A DNA stretch of 64,000 nt. It comes from Endotrypanum monterogeii. Taxonomy: Eukaryota; Euglenozoa; Kinetoplastea; Trypanosomatida; Trypanosomatidae. A program made the translations under genes and the position numbers. Location of the stretch: the NCBI GenBank assembly GCA_000333855.2, contig CM007315.1, positions 354,116 to 418,115 on the forward strand. Reading direction: 5' to 3'. Positions 19,946 to 31,500 of this stretch are shown here, in pieces. Every line of letters starts with the position of its first letter. Position 1 is the first letter of the stretch. The notes under the pieces are model-generated. The model was not told the DNA's origin and did no database searches. It saw only the letters and a list, made by a program, of their open reading frames with translations.

Positions 19946-22651
19946 GGTGACAGGTCGCCATGAAAGTTGACCATTCAAAAATGTATTCGTATCGAAGTGA
20001 AAGAAAGAAAAAAAAAAGGCGGATGCACTGTTCTGGAGGATCAGGGCCGTAGTGAACCCGCCCGCGGCTCGTGCCAGCGGTGTGTAAATGCACTGAGAGT
20101 CTGTGAGATGTGTGGCCCCTATCGGCAAACGCTTCGATGAGTGTTGATATGCATACGAGTGTTGCTTTGCTCTTTTTCTTTTCCTTTCGTTCTCCAGTTG
20201 TTGTGGAATAAGTGAGCAGACAGACGCTGACGAAGTTAAAAAAGCGATCACAAGGCGGGGCGAGAAGCAGAAAAAGGGTGCAGAGATGGATAAAACTCGA
20301 AGGGCACGCATACGCGCTGTGGTGGTGCATCTACGCTGAGGCACACGACGACAAAAACTAAAACGGCCACCACAAGGGGAGAGGGGGGGGGGAGGGGGCG
20401 AGTAGCTCATCAGAACTCGAAATCACAATGGCACAATTTATGGAAAATGAGTGGCAAAGCTTGAAGCACAGGCAGCGGTGGTGTTCTCTAAAATCTTCAG
20501 TGGAGCACTACGTAGGCTACAGACGCGCTGCACTCAACTTCCTACCCTCCCCCTTATCTCAAAAAAAGGGGAAAGAAGAGGTAAAAAGAAAAACGTCTGC
20601 CTTCATGTTTCCGCCCTTTTTTTTTGCTTACGCTACGCCCTCTGCTTTGTGTGTGCGTGTTTGCTGTGTGTGTGTGAGGGGGGGAGAAAACAAAGAAATG
20701 TTAGAGCGCGATTAAAGACGACGTGGATGCTTTGATAGAATCAAGACGAAGACACTCTCTCTCCATATGGATTCAAGTGAGTCTGTGTGTGTGTGTACGT
20801 GTATGAAGATAACTTACTGACATTACGCTCCCGAGATGATGGCGGTAGGGGTGAACACGATCAACGCCCCACGCGCGTGCGAGAGGGGGAGGGAGGAGGG
20901 AGAGGCAAAGTCTTCCAAAGTGTAAACCCCTCAAAAAAAAAAATAGGAGGAACGATGCGTGCAGTGTTGACAGCACCAACAGTCCATTGATTGGAAATCG
21001 GCAAGACGGAAGGCAAAGAAAAAAGGGAGATGGAGAAAAAAAAACTACGATCAACAGTAAAAAAAAAGCATCGGCACAAAAGATGGTAGGAAATTGTATG
21101 AATGGGTACTATATAAATATCTATACATATACGTATATATATATATGAGCTGAGGTGTGGCATTTGATAATAGAACGCCTCCCTAACGGACGTACGCATA
21201 ACTTTGAGCTCGTCACTTCCACATGAGACCACACTGTCTCCCCCCCTCTCTCTCCGGATCTAACCTGTCACGTGCCCACCCACCGCCCTTCTGTTCTTGG
21301 ATTTCTTCTATTGTCAATGTTACAATAGCACCTCGGAAAAAATGTATGAGAGGGAATAGAGGTGTGCGTACAGGAAAATCCTATCCCCCCTCCCCCCCCC
21401 TTCTCCGTCTCATAGAATGGAGGAAAGTATGAAAAGCACAACACATCCGCACACATACACATGATATATATATTTATATATGATGTGTGCGTGTGTGAAG
21501 GGGGAAAAATAAGTTTGTCAACTCGAAGAAGACACAAATGGTAGAGAAATGGCTACAGGCACACGCACCACACAAAAGATAGGTGAGGCATGGAAGGACG
21601 AACAATCGCGGCTGCCTGTGTGTGTGTGTGTGTGTGTGTGTGTCACGTTTTCTTATGCCAACAGTTCTACACACTCACATCCCACTTTCCCACACCCTTT
21701 TCTCCTGCACCCCCCCCCTCCTGCCCTCACTCTAGGGTCCACAACAGAGAAAACTTTAATATACAACCGTCTCCTCCTGCGATACTGCGAGTGGGAGCAG
21801 GTTGACGCTTGACGCCACCCGTTCTGCCGCAGGGAGAGTCATCTGGCGCACGCTGAAGATGATCTTCGGGCAGGCACCCGTGAAGTTAGCGCGACATTGT
21901 ATGGAAAAACGCAAGAGACCACTGCAGTTACGGCGCGCGTTGATGATTGACAAACAGGGTATGAGGGTGAACTAGCAGAATGGAGATGACAGGATTCTCT
22001 AAGAGGGGGAGGAGAGGCTACGCTGCGTGGCCCGGTCGAAGAAAAGATCACAGGAAAAAAAAAGGGGGGGACAGCCATTTTGCGTCTACACGGAGTGGAG
22101 CATTTGAGCGCACCTCGCCGGCGCACATAAATGCGCACATTCAACCATCCACAAGAGATCCGAGAGAAAGGCGGAATCAGAGCAAAGAAAAACAAAACAA
22201 TGTGAGGCAAACAGGAGAAGTCATCACCACTTAATAGGACAGAAGAATAAATACACAGAAACATATAGAGACATATGTATATATATGTATATATATATAC
22301 ATATATGTGTGTAGGTAGGTAGGTAGGTAGGTAGGTAGGAAAAAAAGGGACAGATACTCTTCGCATGATATACGGCTCCACAGACATGGATAGTCTTCAC
22401 GTTCAATAAAGCAATTGAAGCTAACAACACAAAAAAAAAAAATACCCATAGTGAAAATACTTCCCTCTTCCTTCCCCCGAAGGCGAGAAAGAGTTTTGGA
22501 ATTCGAAGACAAAAAAAAGGTGAAGGTGATTGCGTGGTACTTACACACACATACACACTTCCCTTTCGTGGGCCTGACATGCCCCCAAGCATCAGTGACT
22601 CCCTCCAGACGAGAGTGGGTAGATCATCGCACATCATTTTTCTTTTTTTTT
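19946..22651. other. Intergenic stretch, 2.7 kb
   Basis: No gene is supported. It includes a T-rich minus-strand tract at 19999-20018 just before b5 protein 1 (plus AAAGAAAGAAAAAAAAAAG), G-rich runs near 20380-20400, TA tracts near 21111-21147 and 22263-22308, a (TG)13 run at about 21617-21643, and a (GTAG) tract at 22311-22339. Confidence 0.55.
22311..22339. repeat. (GTAG)n tetranucleotide repeat
   Basis: About seven GTAG units follow directly on a TA tract (22263-22308) in the probable 3' UTR of b5 protein 2. Confidence 0.75.
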
Positions 22652-22990
22652 TTACGAGCTCTTCCGAAGCACATAGGCGGCGATAACCGCGGCCACACTG
22701 AAGGCGATCGCTGTGCTGCGCCACCGCCACTCATCCTCCTCGGCACGGCGAATCTCTGCACGCCTCAGGAGATCGACCTTATCCGCTGGAGACACATCAA
22801 CGCACCACTCCTCCAGCATCTCTAGTGCGTCCTTCGAGTGGTCGGCATCCTCGAAGGCCTCAGTGATGTCATGGCCCACAAGCGCCATGAGGATGGCCTT
22901 GCCGCCGGGGTGCTCCTTGGTCACGAAGCTCTCGGGGACCATGTGACTCCTCCCCTTGAAGATAAATTTGAAGGAGCTGGTGGCGGACAT
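22652..22990 (-). CDS. Tail-anchored cytochrome b5-domain protein 2
   Basis: The protein is 112 residues with ATG at 22988-22990. It is the most compact of the four. Heme ligands are His27 in KEHPGGK and His51 in DADHSKDA, spaced 24 residues apart. The acidic EAFEDADHS surface around the second ligand is like that of classical cytochrome b5, where it docks partner enzymes. A short charged linker (about 66-90, KVDLLRRAEIRRAEEDEW) leads to one C-terminal membrane helix (about 91-108) and a basic end (RKSS). Tail anchoring suggests the ER or the outer mitochondrial membrane. Its heme region is most similar to that of b5 protein 3. Confidence 0.87.
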   Translation of the reverse strand: MSATSSFKFIFKGRSHMVPESFVTKEHPGGKAILMALVGHDITEAFEDADHSKDALEMLEEWCVDVSPADKVDLLRRAEIRRAEEDEWRWRSTAIAFSVAAVIAAYVLRKSS

Positions 22991-23066
22991 GCTGCTCTGT
23001 TAATCAGATCCAAAGGGAAGACAGGTAAAACGAAATGGTGAATGCTGTATGAAAGTAAATAAATAT

Positions 23067-23116
23067 GTGTACGTATATTATATATATTATATATATTATA
23101 TATTATATACGTACAC
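23067..23116. repeat. AT-rich palindrome with GTGTACGTATA arms
   Basis: GTGTACGTATA at 23067-23077 and TATACGTACAC at 23106-23116 are perfect 11-base inverted arms around a TATTATATA-type centre. This is a potential hairpin or cruciform, 77 bases upstream of the start of b5 protein 2. Confidence 0.75.
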
Positions 23117-23211
23117 AAATCGCAGGAACGAGGGTGAACTGTGCGGAACTTTCGTCTTGTTTGAGGGTGGGAAGTGAAGTAGCGCGGTGTATTGTTGGAC
23201 GCAAGAATGCT

Positions 23212-23240
23212 GTGGAGTGGAGTGGAGTGGAGTGGAGTGA
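23212..23240. repeat. (GGAGT)n repeat
   Basis: Five to six perfect GGAGT units; on the transcribed strand they read ACTCC. Confidence 0.75.
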
Positions 23241-24609
23241 AGGAGAAGGAACAGCGGACAAGTACAAATAAATAAAAATACCTTGATGCCAGAAAAAAAG
23301 AGGCGGGGGGAGGTTGGCACAATTGAGGTGTCTCTCAGCGGTTGGATATCGTAACCAGTGAAAAAAAAAAAAACTAACTCCTGGCCTTTTCTGATTAGCC
23401 CTTGCCAAACAACCGTGAATTACGATGGTGTGCGTGAAAGGAGACATAGTGGCGACACAGATCCCAAGCACTTGATTTATCAGGTCGAAGTGAGAAAATT
23501 TTGCATTTCTCTTTTTTCTTTGCTTGTTTCTGTTTTTTTTTTTTTTAAGATTGTCACTATACAAGATCATTTCCCTCCGAGGCGACACGACGCCAACAGT
23601 CCGAGGACGACTTCATTCGGCGAAGCAGCCACGTGGAGACGGTACAGCAACGCAGAGCCGTCGGTTGACGCGCGGACTCTGCATTCACTTGTATCAACCA
23701 CCCACTGAACATCTAACTAGCAGAGTAAGGAAGGAGTGAGGGAGAAGGTGAGGGGAAACGCGTTCCCCCCTCATGAAGATCCTCCAACTCCTGCACCTCA
23801 GGGAGTCACATCTCGGGGGAGGGGGGAGGGGATAAACAAGCTCCAGCCATCTTTTGAACCAAAAAAAGAAAAAAAAACGCAAAGGATGTGGGCAGTCACA
23901 CATACCTTTCGCCGTCGTCTAAAACAGAATAAAATCCCTTCCCATGACACATCATTCACTGCCTGACCATACATCTCGGGTAGTGATGGATCCGTTGAAG
24001 CCCTCCTTCCGTCAAAGGTGACGGGACTCGTAATCAGCACCAGCGGCTCCGCGTTAGCCACCGCACACGGAGCCGCTTAGCGTACCCCAGAGAAAGACAG
24101 AAAAGTGGTGCTGGGGTTACACCTTTGAGCTTTCACTATGAAGTGCTCGCCGCCATGAAGGTGACACGACAGGAAGCGCACTTCGAATAATAATAATACA
24201 GTGAGCTGTGTGTTTGTGTGAGTGTGCATGTGCGTGTGGGCCTTCTCCGTTGTAGGGAAGGCAGTGCTCGAATGGAGGGCGACAAAAAAAAAGGCACATC
24301 TAGTGCAATGCTTAGGCAACACGACCCATTTCGTGTGTTCCAAAAATAAATTTAAAAAACAAAAAACGGCTGGAATTATGTAATAGGGGAAAACAAAAAA
24401 AAGAGAAAATGGTGTGGGTGTAACACATCTCCCCCTCCCCCTCTCGGAGCACAGAAACAAACCGCAATACACAAAGGCAGAGAGCCTAGCAGAGATTCCG
24501 CTAGTAGTAGTAGCAGCGGGATTATACAGCACACACACACATACACGCCCATACAAGCGTCTGCCACGTCAGTGGCAGCCTAACTAACTCCCCTCCCGGT
24601 GTGGCCCCG

Positions 24610-25095
24610 TCATCTCTTGGTGAACCTCAAGTACACAAGGGCAACAGAGGTCGCGACAAGAACTATTGAAGCAGCAGAAATTACCGAAGGCAGAAGAAGA
24701 TGCCGCCTCGACGGCTCGCATTCGTCTGCGGGTGCTTTAATAGCCGATGTAATCGAGAGACGTAATGCTGGTGGATGCGTATCAGGGGTAACTTCAGTCA
24801 CTGTTGATGAGATCGTCGAGACTGTATCCATATTCGTCGCCTCGTGTTGTTCCGGAGAAGCCACTGCGGTGGGGTCAGAGGGAATGTTCGGATCATACTC
24901 CTCCTCCAACCACTCCTGGAGCAACTCCACAGCATCCAGGGAATGATCCGCATCCTCGAAGGCGTCCGTCATATCCTTGCCGACGTAGGGCATTATTTCA
25001 TCAGCACCACCAGGGTGCTCATCGTCAATGTAATCTTTGGGAATGAGATAACTCTTTCCCCGAAAGAAAAAGCGATAGCGGATAACCTCAGGCAT
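24610..25095 (-). CDS. Tail-anchored cytochrome b5-domain protein 3
   Basis: The protein is 161 residues with ATG at 25093-25095. The heme domain lies at residues 5-65, with His27 in DEHPGGA and His51 in DADHSLDA, again 24 apart, and an acidic EWLEEEYD end. A Ser/Thr/Pro-rich linker of about 60 residues (70-130) separates it from the C-terminal membrane helix (about 133-156, LLLPSVISAASIVLVATSVALVYL). The linker is much longer than in the neighbouring paralogues and would let the heme domain reach farther from the membrane. Function is electron transfer by analogy with cytochrome b5. The acceptor is unknown. Confidence 0.86.
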   Translation of the reverse strand: MPEVIRYRFFFRGKSYLIPKDYIDDEHPGGADEIMPYVGKDMTDAFEDADHSLDAVELLQEWLEEEYDPNIPSDPTAVASPEQHEATNMDTVSTISSTVTEVTPDTHPPALRLSITSAIKAPADECEPSRRHLLLPSVISAASIVLVATSVALVYLRFTKR

Positions 25096-26290
25096 CGCCC
25101 CACCGCTATGCGTGCCTGCCTACTGCTGTATAGATCACCACCTCCGTGTTTACAGCTGCCAGTGCAAGCTAGAGGTAAGCTGTGTCTGCGGAAAGCTGTG
25201 TACGCACTGAGAGGTCTCGGGGTAGGCGTTTATATACACATGTGTGTGTGTGTGTGTGTACGTACCCCTGTCTGTGTGTGCACTTTTTTCTACAACGAGT
25301 GTGCTACACAGCACGTATGTGCAGCAAAAAAAAAAAAACAGAGGTATGTGAAAGAAAATGCAAAATGGACGGAAGAAGAGTGAACCATGGCGCATGCAAG
25401 TGGCAGTAGGTGTTCGGGCATACCCATGCAGCGTGCAGCCGTATGATCACCTCCTGGAGCACTCAGACGCTGCACTGCAGAAGAGCAGTCCCTACATCGA
25501 ATGTGAAAGATAAGCTTGCCCATTTTGTAAAAGCGCGACTTTCGCACGCGACTGTGGCAGCAGCTCCAGAAGCCGACGGGATAGTCTCGAGACCGTGAGA
25601 CAAGCGATGTGAGGCGCAGACAGAAACGATGTCACAAACTCCTTCCGGCCAGAGCTTTAGTCCGCAGTTTTTTTTTTGTAAAATATCCGTGCCCTTCTCC
25701 CTCTCGGCTCTTGCTTTGTTATTGTTTGGCGTAGACCACAGGATGGACACGGTTGCTCATGTTTTTTTTTATTTTTTTGACAATAAAATGAAAATCGGTC
25801 AAGTGAGGCTTGAAAAAAAAAAGAGAAACGAAATATATATATATGTACTTATGAAAGAAGATGAAGGGGTGAAGTAAATCACACCAAACACCTCAGGATC
25901 AAACAATAACGGAAATACAAAAAAAAAAAACATTCGTCATCACACTGATTTAAAAAAGGGGAAAAAAACGTGGCAGTGTGCACGAAAGAAAAAAAAAAGG
26001 TGGATGCGCAACCAGGGAAGCATCGATGAGGTTCCCTCGCAAACAAATACGCAATAAAAAAAAAAAAAAAGTTGAGAGGCACAGTGAGTTGGCTCGTGAG
26101 ATGGCAGAAAAATAAACAAGAACGCAGTGGGGAAGAAAATGCGGGGGATGAAGAGGTGACGGGGGCAAGAGAAACAGCAATAGCAGAGGGACGATTTTTT
26201 TTTTTTTAAGGGAGGGGTCTTCGAAAGTTGATTAAAAACCTGCCCCCCTTCCCATCCCTCCTCTAGCAGCAATAGATGTGAGCGGTAATG
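25096..26290. other. Intergenic stretch
   Basis: No gene is supported. It has a (TG)10 run near 25239-25258, A runs at 25325-25337, 25918-25930 and 26055-26070, and T runs near 25669-25678 and 25760-25778. A patch at about 25390-25610 is GC richer and free of simple repeats, but no convincing frame is present. Confidence 0.55.
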
Positions 26291-26683
26291 CTAGACCGGC
26301 CGCTGTCTGCAACGCATGTACACAGTCCCCATCACCGTCAGCACACTCAGCAAACTTCCCACGCGTACACACCAGTTCCAGGTATCCTGGCTGTGCCACC
26401 CACATGCCCTCTCGCACAGCAGCTGCAGCTCCTCGACAGAGACGGACTCATCGAGGAATTTTGATAGGGTGCGCATCGCTTTTTTTGAGTGCCCTGCTTC
26501 GTTGTAGGCCTTCGTGATGTCACGATTCGCATAGGGAAGCAGCAGCTTCCGCCCATCGGGATGACGACGCACGAAAGACATGGGTACGCGGTAGGTTTGG
26601 CCGTCATAAATATGCCATATAAACTCCTCCGCCGTGTCAGCTCCCGCTAGGGGTGTGACAAGATTCGTGGTGACGTCGGACAT
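26291..26683 (-). CDS. Tail-anchored cytochrome b5-domain protein 4 with HPDG variant
   Basis: The protein is 130 residues with ATG at 26681-26683. It is the first of the four b5-like genes in transcription order. Both axial histidines are present and 24 apart: His41 in RRHPDGRK and His65 in EAGHSKKA. The nearly invariant HPGG is changed to HPDG here, and the region round the second ligand is basic (GHSKKAMRTLSK) instead of acidic. A membrane helix near 103-123 and a basic C-terminal end follow. The Gly to Asp change next to the heme ligand and the charge reversal suggest altered redox potential or partner choice. Loss of heme binding is also possible. Confidence 0.78.
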   Translation of the reverse strand: MSDVTTNLVTPLAGADTAEEFIWHIYDGQTYRVPMSFVRRHPDGRKLLLPYANRDITKAYNEAGHSKKAMRTLSKFLDESVSVEELQLLCERACGWHSQDTWNWCVRVGSLLSVLTVMGTVYMRCRQRPV

Positions 26684-27142
26684 GTTGAGACGTCCTCACG
26701 CAAGAAGCGCAACTGTGTGGAGGAGGCCACACACTGAACGAACACAGTAGACAGTCTGCTGAGAGACCCCACGGCGGACAAAAACTCAAAGACAGCACGA
26801 AGACGTCTGTCTGATCAAACTGCTCAACCAAAGATGTCAGCAACCAAAAAACGACGCTTGAAAAAAAAATGTATCGGTGTATATATAGATATATATATAT
26901 GTGTGTGTGTGTGTGTGTCTGTGTGCCTTATCGCTAAAGAAATAAAAAGTGAGCTACACGTCACAGGAGAAGAGGGGAAGTGTATAGTTGTACCAGCTGC
27001 CATGAAATGTACTTTGTAATGACGCGCTGGGGGAAAAGCAGCAACAACAACAAAAGAAAAGATCTTTCCTGTGTCTTTGGGTTGCTGCAGAAGAGGATGA
27101 GTTAGAGGCAAGGGGCTCCCTGGTTTCCGGCAAGCATCAACG

Positions 27143-27173
<31 letters not shown>

Positions 27174-28512
27174 CGTACATCACAATAATACCCAAGCGTA
27201 ACTCAGCGAGGAGAGGGGGGAGAGTGTGAAAGCGAACCACGAGTGAAAACAAAGTCGAAAAGAGACACTGAAGACGAAGCGGCTGCAGCGGATGTCAATA
27301 AATCTTTTCATGTAGCGGCAGCGCTGGGTATTTCGCGTGCCCAATTCACAAGAGCAGGACAGCGACTGGAGTGCCAACGAAAGAAACAGTTGGGGCCAAA
27401 TATGGAAGGAGGGAGCTCAGCCTCGACAGAGGACATCCCCACAGCGAAGATGCCGGAGAGGGATTGATATCCGAGCATCAACCCAGATCGGGAAGTAAAA
27501 AGTGGAGGGAAGAAGAATCTACACGGGCTGATTAACTTCAGCAGCCGTTTTCTGTCGATTTTCTCCTTTTCCGTACACGCGTTTTTTTTTTTATTTTCCA
27601 GATGATTTTTTTTTTGTTTTTTTTTTTTTTGCTGTTTGTTTGTGTGGGTGAAACATACAAAAATCTCACACGCAGTTGATCTGAGCTCAGAGCATCGAAC
27701 ACAATTTGCGCTGTACACAACAAGAGCAAATTAAAATAAAAAAAATTGAGGAGGTGAAAGACAGAGATCTCGCCGAAACACACGACAGGGAAGTCACAAC
27801 GGAACACTCTAGTGAAACAAACCTCTCCTCCTCTCATGGACCCACATCTCACAAACACACCAAGAAAAAAAAAAAAAAAAAAGACGCAGGGTAAAGTCAG
27901 ACCCTGCCCTGGTCTGTCCCGGCGGCGGACCATCTCATAATTCAACGAATGTGCGGTCCAGAGAAGAGGCGTGCCACGACCACTTCCACTCTTCAGCGGC
28001 GGACGCTACATGCGCGAAGAAGAATACATAATAGATATAATAACAATAGATATATGCACATATATCACGTGTGATGGAGGATGTGAATGGGGAAAAGGTG
28101 GGGCAGAGAAGAGGGGTGAGAAATGCGGTTTTCTTGACAGAACTGTCCTTTCGAGGTCATGAAAAAAAAAAAAAATTACATGAACAAACCTAGCACATAT
28201 AAGAATCTGAGGAGAGGTCTCCCGAAGAGTACCGTGACGGTCAAACACACACGCACAAGCCTACTTGTTGACAGACATGCGATGAGACATGCAGACGTAC
28301 AAACAAAACACAAAGCAGCCGACAAACAGGAAAAAAAAACGAAAATACACGCGAAACGCGCGGAGTGAATAATTCAATAAGCTGACAACTCATATTATTG
28401 TTTTTTTGTCGCTGTTATCGTTTGGGGGGGGGGAGGGAGGGAGGGAGGGAAAAGTTTCCCGTCGCTTTGTAATTTTTGTCCCCCCTCTTCGCCCATTGCG
28501 TTGCGCATCCCA
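26684..28512. other. Intergenic stretch, 1.8 kb
   Basis: No gene is supported. It contains a (GT) run near 26899-26918, a TA tract flanked by ACGTATA and ATACGT at about 27140-27176, a T-rich block at 27580-27632, a run of 18 A at 27865-27883, and (GGGA)n at about 28431-28450. The last lies just past the stop of the giant gene. Confidence 0.55.
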
Positions 28513-31500
28513 TCAAAAGCGCACACTGGCCAAGTTGGGCCTTCCCTTCTCGCAGACTTGACAGTAGAAGACCGAGTTGGGGTTAAATTTGCTACAGCCA
28601 CCATGCTCCACTGAGCAGACCCAGTAGCCCTCCGGGCACCGCAAGTCACCACCAAGCAGATCCCCACCACCGCTACCGCTACCAGACTCCTTCATTGGGC
28701 GCGGATTCGGTGCCATGCAGATCTCACACATGGCCTGCGTACGCGATGCATTGATGAACGTGCACACTTCGCATTGCCACGGCGCATCCGTGTCGTCACC
28801 GTCACTCTCCCCCTCCCCGCCAATATCGCCCGCCGCGGAGGCCATCTCTGCATCCTGCAACTCTACCACTGACTTCGGCTTCGGGGACATGCACATCGAA
28901 CACGTAGACCCTGAAATTTGGTTCTGGAAGGTGCATGACTCACAGGCCCAGAAAGCCACGCGGGCAGAGTGAGCTTCGGCAGCAGAGCGGGAAGGAGCCC
29001 GAGCGGCCTCGATCCGCCCACTCAGCGCATTCGCATCTAGGGATGGCAAAACAGAAAACAGATCCTCGACCAAAACATAATTCGATTCCCCTACGGAATA
29101 GCCGCTCGCTGGAGGTGGCGCAGAAGTTGACGTGCCATCGACTAAGCCCCGCCTTTGCAGGATAAGAAAAAGGAGAACTTGCTCCACCTCCTGCACGCTG
29201 AGTGTTTTGAAGACAATGGGGAACGCCTCGGTCAGCATCTCCGCCATGCGAGCAGCCGGCAGCTCAGCCGATGCGGCGGTGTATAAAGAAAGAGCCTGAG
29301 AGAGAGCCGCAGTAAAGCTTTCAAAACTCCTCTGCGCCGGGTCTGCCTCGCGCCGCGTGCGATCCGACGCTTTCGGGCGGGAGGCGCGAACGACGAGCTC
29401 TGCCAAGTCCTCCATGCCCTGCTGAAGGCGCCTCCCCAGAGCCAGTTGGCGCAGATACGGTTTTTCGGCCTCAGAGACGAAGAGTGCAGCGATCGGCGCA
29501 TCCTCCCAGTGGTTGCGACTGCGACGACGCACTCGAAGACATTCGGTGAAGAAGTGCAGTCGATCAGACGGCGACATCGCCGCTAGTACCTCCTCCAAGA
29601 CGGCCAGCTGCTTGGCGGAGTAGAACATGTCGTTGTTCAAAAAGCGATACAACAGAGTCGCTCGGTCTGCCACAGAATCACACGCACCCATGTCGGGGCC
29701 ACCGACGGGAGAGCTCGTCGACCCGAGCTGCATGTGACGGAGAGCCTGCACACCTTGTCGGTGGACAGTGGAGGAAAATGGGCCAGTAGCATCCATGTAG
29801 ACACCACTAGAAACAAGACGCAGTGCCAGACGGAAGTTCTTCTGGACATGGCTCGAGTGATGAATGAGCCAGCGAATGGACTCGCCCTCCGCGAGGGTGA
29901 CGAGGCCAGAGCAAAGCACCCCTGACTCCTCAGGCGGCACACCGCTGTCGGCCGCTTCTGTGGCCGATAAGTTACCGGCCCTCCCCACCGGCACCCACTC
30001 CAGAAAAAGGAAAACATTCTTCAGCCGACGCTCTCCCACACCGTGCCAATCCAGCCTGAAGTAGTTGTCACTCACGAGGTACTGCGGTGCCACCTGAAGC
30101 TGTGGCTGACTCTGACGAATCTGGAAAGTGTTCATCTGGTAGAAGCAGCTGCCGTGTGCAGGCCGACGCGTGTCTGCTGCAACACTTCCGCGAACCTGCA
30201 GCGTTTCCACCGCCCATCCAATCTGCTGCTCGTCGTCGCGCGAGAAGGCAGAAATACGCTGCTCTTCCTGCTCCGCCTCCTGTTCCTGCTCCTCCTCCGC
30301 CTCCTGCTCGTGAACAATTTCCGCGTTGAGGTCCATCGTAGTGTGGACAGCCTCTTGTCTCGACTCGGTGGCGCCCTTGTCGCTGGCGCCTTTGGTGGAG
30401 GTAGCACTCCCTCCAGCAGCAGCCTCCCGTGAAGCCTGGATACTGCGCCGCATTCTGTCAAGCAACTGCTCCACTAACCCCTGCGAGAGAGAGTCACCCT
30501 CGATCAGCTGCTGCGACCGCGCCTGAAGCATCTCCTCCACATGCTCACTGAAGGATGGTGCTTGGAGAATCTTGTCAGGGACGGGATACTCAATAACCTC
30601 CCTGAACTCGGCAACAGCGGCGCGCAGAAGATTAACGGAGGGGAGCGAAACAACGGCAGCAGCCCTCGCGGTAGACACGTCTTCCTCTGCACCGCCGTGT
30701 TTGTCGGCTACAGGGCCACTGGTGCACGCCGGCGGCCGTGGAATCTGAAAACGGCGACAGCGCATCCACCCTGTGAAGATATCCGCATGTGCGTTGGCGT
30801 ACTGGGCATCCTGCAGCAGATACGCAATCGCCTTTTTCCGCCACACGTTCGCCAGCTCCTGTAGAGAAAGCTTAAAGAACTGCAGACCCTCGATCTTCAT
30901 GGAGTTGAGGATGAGCCAGGCTGGAACGTCTTTGAGCATGTCTCCGGTGCAGTGTTGAGTCCCCAGTGTCTCGTGAATGCGGGACACCACCTCCGGGATC
31001 AGATACAAGCAAAGACGCTGCCCCTTGCCGATGCCGCGCATGCGATACGCACCCTGCGCATAATCGCGAAAAACGAGATCTTTGCCAAATGTAATGACGG
31101 CGACTGCCGTGGAGGATTGCTTGACGTCCGTTCCAGTCGTGTGGACCTGATCGAAGAAGGTGAACCGGCGAGCCAGCGGCACACCGCACTGGGAGACCGG
31201 GACAACGAGACCGTTGTCGCGCTGGAGAATCATCTGCCGGTCATGTCTGTCTAAGAAGACGACGCCGTCGAACAGCGAAGGAGGTAGTCGCACCAAAAGA
31301 TAGCGAGCCACCTCCTCGTTATCCATGTTTGTGATGAGGGCGCCGGCGTCAATGAGGGCGGAGTACGGCGGCTGGGCGGCGGCGATGCGGTCCAGCAGAC
31401 GGAGCGGTGTCCAGCTGTCCGGCAGGACCTCAGCATGGACCACCTCGGGGTTTGTGAGAACCGATAGTATGCGCCCATCGCTTCCCGGCTCGTAAAAGCA

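Larger units (their letters stand above)
22991..24609. other. Intergenic stretch with hairpin-forming AT tract and GC-rich patches
   Basis: No gene is supported. It contains the AT palindrome (23067-23116), a (GGAGT)n tract at 23212-23240, A and T runs, and two patches of coding-like composition (about 23570-23740 and 23930-24080) that have no acceptable ATG frame. The (GTAG/CTA)-like TAGTAGTAG near 24503-24513 is short. Confidence 0.55.

Noticed and set aside
22311..22339. GTAG tract considered as a CRISPR or telomere-like array
   Set aside because: The units are four bases with no spacers; it is an ordinary tetranucleotide microsatellite, and CRISPR arrays do not occur in this kind of genome.
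23798..24061. Minus-strand frame of 87 codons between b5 genes
   Set aside because: It starts only with GTG and its second half is a Phe-rich translation of a pyrimidine tract; kept only as a low-interest finding.
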